NCBI GenBank assembly: GCA_003697135.1
Contig: RFGC01000037.1
Span: 1 to 64,000 of the forward strand
DNA from: Acidobacteriota bacterium
GTDB lineage: Bacteria; Acidobacteriota; Blastocatellia; Pyrinomonadales; Pyrinomonadaceae
Length of the DNA: 64,000 nt
Direction of reading: 5' to 3'
Below the pieces are notes generated by a model, which was not told the origin of the DNA, did not search any database, and saw only the letters and a program-made list of their open reading frames with translations. This document shows, piece by piece, positions 58,803 through 64,000 of the stretch. How positions within the stretch are numbered: the first letter of the stretch is position 1; every line of letters begins with the position of its first letter. The position numbers were made by a program, and so were the translations under genes.

Positions 58803-59333
58803 ATGTCGAACTTGCGGCGGGATTACGACAGCAAAGTAGCTTTGGTTGGGTTCATGGGAGTTGGTAAATCGAGCGTAGCAAAAGCTCTGGCTGTGATTCT
58901 TCACTGTGAAGAATTGGACTTAGATGAGTTCATCGAGAAATCAGAAAAAATGCTTGTTTCGGAGATAATCGAGCGAAAGGGAGAAGCTTATTTTCGCACA
59001 ATTGAAACTCAATATCTTAGGAGAGCGTTGGAGAGAGGTGTGAGGATAATTTCTCTAGGCGGCGGCACCTGGACGATTGAAGAAAACAGAAACTTGATAA
59101 AGGAGTTCGGCTACACGACGCTTTGGCTTGATTCTTCGTTTGACCGTTGCTGGGCTAACATAAAGGCTTCAGGTCAAGAGAGACCTTTGGCAAGAAGTCG
59201 GAAAAAAGCCGAGAGAGTGTTTTCTGAAAGACAGAAGTTTTACGCTCTGGCAGATTTTCGGTTGTATGTGGAGTTTCAAATGACGCCGTATGAGGTTGCA
59301 GAAGCTATTGTGAAAAAGTTAGCACTAAGATAG
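58803..59333 (+). CDS. aroK: Shikimate kinase
   Basis: A 176-aa P-loop kinase. Walker A is GFMGVGKSSVAKALA; ELDLDEFIEKSE provides the metal-binding Asp pair; the substrate-binding Arg precedes ISLGGGTW; the lid has ERPLARS. It makes shikimate-3-phosphate for aromatic amino acids. The second glycine motif is GGGTW, slightly off the common GGG(A/S/T) form. It stands alone, upstream of tRNA-Arg. Confidence 0.93.
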   Translation: MSNLRRDYDSKVALVGFMGVGKSSVAKALAVILHCEELDLDEFIEKSEKMLVSEIIERKGEAYFRTIETQYLRRALERGVRIISLGGGTWTIEENRNLIKEFGYTTLWLDSSFDRCWANIKASGQERPLARSRKKAERVFSERQKFYALADFRLYVEFQMTPYEVAEAIVKKLALR

Positions 59334-59437
59334 CGCTTTGTTTTGCGCTCCAGCAGTTATAGGGAATAAAAGCTAGAAGAAAGATTCAGCAGATTAAGAT
59401 TTGCAGAGGAAAAATCTTGAATTTAGCCGCAGCTTGC

Positions 59438-59487
59438 GATTTTTTGTTTATTGAAAAAACTTGATTTTTTGTTTATTGAAAAAACTT
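59438..59487 (+). repeat. 25-bp perfect tandem repeat upstream of tRNA-Arg
   Basis: Two head-to-tail copies of GATTTTTTGTTTATTGAAAAAACTT (59438-59462 and 59463-59487). The second copy supplies the -35 element of the tRNA promoter, so the first copy holds a spare -35. Confidence 0.9.
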
Positions 59488-59504
59488 TCGCTGAAATTTA
59501 GAAT
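59476..59504 (+). promoter_or_regulatory. Promoter for tRNA-Arg
   Basis: TTGAAA (59476-59481), a 17-nt spacer, TAGAAT (59499-59504), about 20 nt before the tRNA 5' end. Confidence 0.7.
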
Positions 59505-59524
59505 TAGAAGTAGCCAAGGCTTAG

Positions 59525-59600
59525 GCTCGCGTAGCTCAGCGGATAGAGCGTCTGCCTCCGGAGCAGAAGGTCGCTGGTTCGATTCCAGTCGCGAGCGCCA
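59525..59600 (+). tRNA. tRNA-Arg (anticodon CCG)
   Basis: A 7-bp acceptor stem GCTCGCG/CGCGAGC closes the cloverleaf. The anticodon arm TCTGC-CTCCGGA-GCAGA has CCG at the centre of the loop, reading CGG codons. The T arm is GCTGG-TTCGATT-CCAGT. The 3' CCA is encoded (59598-59600). It has its own promoter and terminator. Confidence 0.97.
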
Positions 59601-59636
59601 CTAAATAATTTTTCCGAAGTTGTAGGTAATCAAGAA

Positions 59637-59670
59637 ACAAAAACAGGTCTACTACCAGACCTGTTTTTGT
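59637..59670 (+). terminator. Terminator after tRNA-Arg
   Basis: A 14-bp perfect stem ACAAAAACAGGTCT/AGACCTGTTTTTGT with a 6-nt loop. T-rich arms on both strands make it usable in either direction, so it may also end the convergent haemoglobin transcript. Confidence 0.85.
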
Positions 59671-59723
59671 CTTTGAGAGATGAGAGATGGATTTCACCGT
59701 TTGACAAGCTTTTCTTCAGGCAT

Positions 59724-60185
59724 TTATTGTTTTTCGACAATATCTTTTTTGGTACCGCCGACTGCGGCTAGAACTTCGGATTGCTCCTTGTCAGGGACTT
59801 TGAACTTATTAAGAGTATCTTTCAAATGCTTGACAGTGATTTCCCAATCTTCTTCGGATATTCCAAGCCCTGCATGGGAAGTTTTCATATCACGTCCTGT
59901 ATAGACGCAAGGTCCACCTGTAGCGGCGCAGAGAAAGTTTACAAGGTGTTGTCTAAGCTTTTTCTTTGAGTCGGTGCTCAGTCCTATGAAATAACGCCCT
60001 AGTTTCTTATCATTGACAAGTCTTCCGATAAGATCATCTGTCACTGCGGCGATTGCATCGTATCCGCCGAGTCTTTCATAAAGCGACTTCTCTTGAGCGG
60101 AAGTTGATACGACAGCACCAACGGCGAAAAAAACTAGTGCAAAAACTGTATTCAGAAAAAACTTACTCAAATGTCTTTTTGTCAT
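59724..60185 (-). CDS. Group 1 truncated haemoglobin with signal peptide
   Basis: A 153-aa protein. The first about 31 residues are a signal peptide (basic KRHLSKF, hydrophobic FALVFFAVGAVVS, cut near TSAQ). The globin begins SLYERLGGYDAIAAVTDDL, with FLCAATGGPCVYTGRDMKTSHAGLGIS carrying the proximal His in the MKxxHxGLGI motif. Two Cys (in FLCAATGGPC) sit close together. Group 1 truncated globins bind O2/NO; an exported form would work in the periplasm. It is divergent from the MOT1-like transporter gene. Confidence 0.9.
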   Translation of the reverse strand: MTKRHLSKFFLNTVFALVFFAVGAVVSTSAQEKSLYERLGGYDAIAAVTDDLIGRLVNDKKLGRYFIGLSTDSKKKLRQHLVNFLCAATGGPCVYTGRDMKTSHAGLGISEEDWEITVKHLKDTLNKFKVPDKEQSEVLAAVGGTKKDIVEKQ

Positions 60186-60387
60186 ATTTCCCTCCAGATT
60201 CAGAAAATTTGGTTTCTCGTTTTATCTTTTCGCTGAATTTGTAGCTACGGATTCAGAAGATTTTTTGCTTTTTTGTGAAAGTTGAGCTTAGGAGAAATAA
60301 AGCATATTTCAAGCTCTTTGGCTTATGTTTTTGCATACATAAAATTGTTCGGTAGTACTCGAAAAGTCGAAAATATCCGTAAAAATC

Positions 60388-61551
60388 ATGAGCGAAAAAC
60401 TTTTCTTGAACAAGACTTTTAGGAACATTCGATTTGACAGAAATGAGTTTGCAGGTGCTTTTGGAGACTTGGGAACGGATTTGCCTTTGATCGTAGGTAT
60501 AATTTTGGCGGCTAAGCTCGACGGCACAAGTGTTTTGGTTATGTTCGGACTTATGCAGATTCTGACGGGCATTTTATATCAAATGCCAATGCCCGTTCAG
60601 CCGCTTAAGGCTATGGCTACGATTGTGATTACTCAAAAGGTTAATGCATCGGTGTTGTATGGAGCAGGGCTTGCTATCGGGTTTACAATGCTTCTTCTCT
60701 CGATTTCAGGAATGCTTGAAAAATTGGCAAAAATCGTTCCCAAAAGCGTTGTGCGTGGTATTCAATTTGGTCTCGGACTTCAACTTGGGATGCTAGCTCT
60801 TAGGGAATACGTTCCGGCAGATGGAGTTAGTGGATATTGGCTGAGCCTAGTAGCCTTTCTAATCGCTATATTCTTTTTAGGCAACAGAAAATATCCGGCG
60901 GCGCTTTTCCTTATAACGCTCGGTTTGATTTACGCTTTCAGTCTCAAGGGTGAAATTTCATCGTTAGCGCAAGGACTTGGTTTTAGCTTGCCTACGTTTC
61001 ATTCGCCGACTTGGGAAGATATTTTGACAGGTTTTTTGTTGCTAACACTTCCGCAAATTCCATTGTCACTTGGTAATTCGATTCTAGCGACGCGGCAAAT
61101 TGCGGAGGATTTGTTTCAAAGGAAACTCACGATCAAGCAGATTGGTTTAACGTATGCTTTTATGAATTTGGTAAATCCTTTTTTCGGTGGAGTTCCAACT
61201 TGTCATGGTTCCGGAGGAATGGCAGGTCACTATGCTTTCGGTGCACGCACGGGTGGCTCCGTAATAATCGAAGGCTCTTTTTATTTAGCCTTAGGATTAT
61301 TCTTCGGACACGGATTTGAATTGCTCGTTAGTGTTTTTCCATTGCCAATACTTGGAATAATCCTATTTTTTGAAGGGCTGACTTTGATGCTTTTGATAAG
61401 GGATATGTTTGAATCAAAGCGAGATTTGGCAATAGTTATGTTTGTCGGACTTATTGCTGTAGGATTTCCTTATGGCTATCTCATAGGACTCATAGCAGGG
61501 ACGGGAATAGCATACCTGATAAAATACAGAGTTGTTAACTGGACTGATTGA
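60388..61551 (+). CDS. MOT1-like molybdate/sulfate transporter
   Basis: A 387-aa protein with about ten membrane helices. The two MOT1 signatures are visible: NEFAGAFGDLGTDLPLIVGI with PMPVQPLKAMA, and FFGGVPTCHGSGGMAGHYAF followed by GARTGGS. MOT1 proteins are high-affinity molybdate transporters of the SulP-like fold. No molybdenum cofactor genes or Moco riboswitch are visible nearby. Confidence 0.85.
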   Translation: MSEKLFLNKTFRNIRFDRNEFAGAFGDLGTDLPLIVGIILAAKLDGTSVLVMFGLMQILTGILYQMPMPVQPLKAMATIVITQKVNASVLYGAGLAIGFTMLLLSISGMLEKLAKIVPKSVVRGIQFGLGLQLGMLALREYVPADGVSGYWLSLVAFLIAIFFLGNRKYPAALFLITLGLIYAFSLKGEISSLAQGLGFSLPTFHSPTWEDILTGFLLLTLPQIPLSLGNSILATRQIAEDLFQRKLTIKQIGLTYAFMNLVNPFFGGVPTCHGSGGMAGHYAFGARTGGSVIIEGSFYLALGLFFGHGFELLVSVFPLPILGIILFFEGLTLMLLIRDMFESKRDLAIVMFVGLIAVGFPYGYLIGLIAGTGIAYLIKYRVVNWTD

Positions 61552-61601
61552 GTTTGTGACAGCACCTGCTGTAGTTTCACAGTGCGTTTTTGCTCGAATT
61601 T

Positions 61602-62453
61602 ATGCTTTCGTATTACTGGAGAAAATTTTATTGGGCGCTTATTTATTCTCTTCCAGAGCATGAGGTTACTTTGAGAACCGAAAATGGTTTACTGAGCTTC
61701 AGCAACAAGGACTGGCTCATTGGCAAAACTTTGTTTGTAAACCGTAGCTATGAAATCGAATTGATGAATTTAGCAATTGGATTCCTTGTAAAAGAAGGTT
61801 TGCTGGAAAGTAAAGGCATTGTTTGTGATGTGGGTGCAAATTTAGGAATGATTTCAATCGCGCTTCTGAAAAAATACGGATTTGCAAAAGCAATTGCATT
61901 TGAGCCTTCGCCAAAAAGTTTTCGCTTTTTGTCTAGAAACGTTGAGCAAAATGGATTTGCTGAGAGAATATGCTGTTTTCAAATTGCTTTATCTTCGGAG
62001 AATGGAGTGTTTCCGCTAGAAATTGCAGAAGAGAATTCAGGTGATAATCGAATTCGCAAAGTTTACGATAGTGGAAAACTCAAAGAAGAAAAAAGAAAAG
62101 TTGTCTTTGTAGAAACAAAGACATTCGATTCGTTTTTGCGGGAGCACGAAGGCATTGAGAATGAAGTGAGTTTTATTTGGATTGATACTCAAGGACATGA
62201 AGGTCATTTTTTTCTCGGTGCGCAGGATTTTTTCAAACGTAAGAAAGTCCCAGTAGTTAGTGAATTCTGGGCTTATGGGATTGAGCGTTCCGGGCTTTCC
62301 CGTTCAGATTATTGCGATATATTGGCTAGGACTTTCAGCAGGTTTTACCTTCTAACCAATGAGGGCTTTCGGTTAAAATCAATAGATGAAATAGAAAAGC
62401 TCTTCGAGAATCGCCACGATCCAAGGCATATTGAGAGCTTGATTTTATATTGA
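61602..62453 (+). CDS. FkbM-family methyltransferase
   Basis: A 283-aa protein. The SAM motif I is VCDVGANLGMISIALLKKYG, followed by AIAFEPSPKSFRFLSRNVEQN, and the FkbM hallmark FIWIDTQGHEGHFFLGAQDF. It likely O-methylates a sugar or lipid; the target is unknown. ATG 61602 is preferred to the TTG 12 nt upstream. It is followed by the polyprenyl synthase with a 15-nt gap, so the two may be cotranscribed. Confidence 0.87.
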   Translation: MLSYYWRKFYWALIYSLPEHEVTLRTENGLLSFSNKDWLIGKTLFVNRSYEIELMNLAIGFLVKEGLLESKGIVCDVGANLGMISIALLKKYGFAKAIAFEPSPKSFRFLSRNVEQNGFAERICCFQIALSSENGVFPLEIAEENSGDNRIRKVYDSGKLKEEKRKVVFVETKTFDSFLREHEGIENEVSFIWIDTQGHEGHFFLGAQDFFKRKKVPVVSEFWAYGIERSGLSRSDYCDILARTFSRFYLLTNEGFRLKSIDEIEKLFENRHDPRHIESLILY

Positions 62454-62468
62454 TTTGCGGGATTTACA

Positions 62469-63482
62469 ATGTCTGTTTTTACCTACAATTTAACTGATTC
62501 TTTCAAAATCGCTCGTAAGTTTTTCTCTTTGATAAAAGAGGAAATAGCACTCGTAGAACTTGAGTTTGAGGCGAGTGCAAGATCGAATAATCAAGTTATT
62601 GATTATCTGAGCGAGTATCTAAGGGCATCTGGTGGGAAGAGGGTTCGTCCTGCGCTTTGCATACTTTCAAGTTATGCCGTTGGTGGGCGTAATCCTAGGC
62701 AGAATCTTATACGCATGGCTACAGTCATGGAGATGCTTCACACAGCAACCCTTGTTCATGACGACATAATTGATAACGCTGATATGAGGCGCAATCGCCC
62801 ATCTGTTAATGCTCGCTTCGGCAATCAAACAGCGGTTTTGATGGGTGATTGGCTCTATATGAGAGCTTTCGAGATTTCACTTCAAGAGAGAAACCTTCAA
62901 ATTTTGGACATTCTAACAGACATAACGCGAAAAATGACCGAAGGCGAGTTGACTCAGCTAACAATGCTCGGAAGAACAGATGTTTCAGAAGAAGAATACT
63001 TCGATGTTTTGCAAAGAAAGACCGCTTATCTCTTTTCAGCTTGCTGCGAGATTGGAGCTATCTTGGCAGGCGCTTCACCAGAGGTTCAAAAGGCCTTGCG
63101 AGATTACGGAATGAATTTGGGAATCGCGTTTCAGCTTGCAGATGATTTGTTGGATTTCACGGCTGATGAGGAAATTCTTGGAAAAGCGGCTGGTGCTGAT
63201 TTGCTCGAAGGAAAAATCACGCTGCCTTTGATTTTGCTTCTCAAGAAAGAACCTTCATTTGCCGAGAAACTTGAACAAGTGATGTATGACGGAAGTTATG
63301 AAAACGTGTCTAGAGAAACGATCTTAATTGCACTAGAAAAGCACGGAACACTTGAAGAAACACGGATGCGCGCATACGCTTTTGCTGAAAAGGCTAAAAA
63401 AAGTCTTGAACTTTTGCCAAAATCGGAGTATCGTTTTTCGTTGGAAGAGGTTTCATCTTATATGATAGAAAGAGCAAGGTGA
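62469..63482 (+). CDS. Trans-polyprenyl diphosphate synthase
   Basis: A 337-aa protein. Motifs are GGKRVRPAL, the first Asp-rich LVHDDIIDNADMRR, GDWLYMRAFE, and the second LADDLLDFTADEE. It elongates allylic diphosphates with IPP to a long-chain product (quinone side chain); the length cannot be told by eye. It is of the IspB/HepT type. Confidence 0.93.
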   Translation: MSVFTYNLTDSFKIARKFFSLIKEEIALVELEFEASARSNNQVIDYLSEYLRASGGKRVRPALCILSSYAVGGRNPRQNLIRMATVMEMLHTATLVHDDIIDNADMRRNRPSVNARFGNQTAVLMGDWLYMRAFEISLQERNLQILDILTDITRKMTEGELTQLTMLGRTDVSEEEYFDVLQRKTAYLFSACCEIGAILAGASPEVQKALRDYGMNLGIAFQLADDLLDFTADEEILGKAAGADLLEGKITLPLILLLKKEPSFAEKLEQVMYDGSYENVSRETILIALEKHGTLEETRMRAYAFAEKAKKSLELLPKSEYRFSLEEVSSYMIERAR

Positions 63483-63519
63483 GTATTTACAAGAAAGCGT
63501 GAAAACAAGAGTAGAAATT

Positions 63520-64000
63520 ATGCTTGATGAGAATCTTATTGCCACGTTGGAACAAAGTTTAAGGCAGACGCGGAACGCCCAAGATCGTCTTATGGCGCGT
63601 CTTAGGGAAGTAGAGGCTGAAGCTGAAAGGTTGAGACAGGAAATACAAGCACTCGAAAATAGCGCACAGCAAACTGAACAAGCTATTTACAGCCTTTTGA
63701 CGACGATGCGTTCTTCCGGTCCAAGAAAATGGGAGCAAAGAGACTTGCAAGCTGAATCTTACGAAGATATGAAGCATTTGCACAGAACGCCTTCTGCACG
63801 AACAGCAGGGCTTTCGGGTTACTCAAATATGCAAAGAACTTCAACCCAACAACCCGTTGCTCCGATAATCGAGCCGATGAATCGGCGATTTGCTGATAGA
63901 ACAATAACGCAAGCCTGCACTTTGCTTTTAAGAGAAGCCGGCAGACCGCTTCATGTCAATGAATTATACAAGCTTTTAGTTGCAGGCGGTATGGAATTCA
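63520..64000 (+). CDS. Coiled-coil protein with HARE-HTH-like domain, 5' part (runs off window)
   Basis: About 160 residues are visible from ATG 63520 (an in-frame GTG lies at 63499). An N-terminal coiled coil (about 1-65) has heptads such as ARLREVEAEAERLRQEIQALEN. A Ser/Thr/Gln-rich linker follows. The last residues, DRTITQACTLLLREAGRPLHVNELYKLLVAGG, resemble the HARE/winged-helix HB1 domain found in bacterial restriction-linked and RNA polymerase delta proteins. It may bind nucleic acid. The C-terminus is outside the window. Confidence 0.65.
   Translation, partial: MLDENLIATLEQSLRQTRNAQDRLMARLREVEAEAERLRQEIQALENSAQQTEQAIYSLLTTMRSSGPRKWEQRDLQAESYEDMKHLHRTPSARTAGLSGYSNMQRTSTQQPVAPIIEPMNRRFADRTITQACTLLLREAGRPLHVNELYKLLVAGGMEF

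Noticed and set aside
59438-59487. CRISPR-like repeats
   Set aside because: There are only two copies, head to tail without spacers; a simple tandem duplication.
60186-60387. Moco riboswitch upstream of the MOT1-like gene
   Set aside because: I looked for the conserved long structured motif but the divergent gap is short, AT-rich and unstructured by eye.

Overview
The window reads as a chromosomal segment of a diderm (LPS-bearing) bacterium, most likely an Acidobacteriota member near Blastocatellia/Pyrinomonadales. The taxonomic hints are a VWFA protein of the type described from Acidobacteria (8458-9522), a secreted protein with two DUF4394-like modules and DYDGDGR-type FG-GAP repeats (5711-8083), and a sigma-like HTH protein (30689-31759) of a kind I associate with this group. 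LpxK, WaaA/KdtA, MurJ and PlsC homologues show an outer-membrane envelope. The DNA is fairly AT-rich (my impression by eye) and genes are densely packed on both strands. I see no prophage, IS element, integrase or CRISPR array.

Layout. 1-4865 is mostly minus strand: a partial GT-C-like membrane glycosyltransferase, a GNAT enzyme (plus), a CapD/FlaA1-type nucleotide-sugar dehydratase, a frameshifted SIS sugar-phosphate gene, a YihY/BrkB protein and an ATP-grasp protein. RNase P RNA lies at about 5028-5510 (minus). 5711-15964 is plus strand: the FG-GAP protein, the VWFA protein, a histidine kinase/sigma54-activator pair, then a promoter and a probable yybP-ykoY Mn2+ riboswitch with terminator ahead of htpX and terC, then a lipoprotein. 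16018-19676 is gatB-gatC-lipoprotein-gatA. 19767-26517 holds a GGDEF/EAL protein, a pseudouridine synthase, a small unknown protein, a macro-domain protein, an alpha-glucan phosphorylase and a HAD hydrolase. 26619-30341 is gyrB interrupted by a 429-aa intein. Next come a ferredoxin, the sigma-like HTH protein, waaA, efp, a GT4 glycosyltransferase overlapping an FtsX-type permease, a PepSY-type protein, a small unknown, a lytic transglycosylase and a thioredoxin-fold protein.

40877-52013 is all minus strand: an ATP-grasp ligase, DoxX, tgt, a nitrilase-fold protein, hyuA, a protoglobin next to a Cys-rich MarR regulator, murJ, plsC and gpmA. 52149-64000 mixes rnc-lepB-truA, a [2Fe-2S] ferredoxin, lpxK, galE, a PBP4-type peptidase, aroK, tRNA-Arg(CCG), an exported truncated haemoglobin, a MOT1-like transporter, an FkbM methyltransferase, a polyprenyl diphosphate synthase and the start of a coiled-coil/HARE-HTH-like protein.

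Most attention-worthy: (i) the gyrB intein, inserted directly after the Mg-ATP-binding Asn of the GHKL pocket, starting with Ser and carrying what looks like a decayed homing endonuclease; (ii) the predicted Mn2+ ON-switch whose P1 3' strand is also the 5' arm of the terminator; (iii) the MarR(Cys4)-protoglobin pair with a palindromic operator candidate, in a window that also carries an exported truncated haemoglobin; (iv) a nitrilase-fold protein beside an orphan HyuA with Arg where the catalytic Lys is expected. I found no wholly new multi-gene system that I could defend; the MarR/protoglobin pair is the closest candidate.
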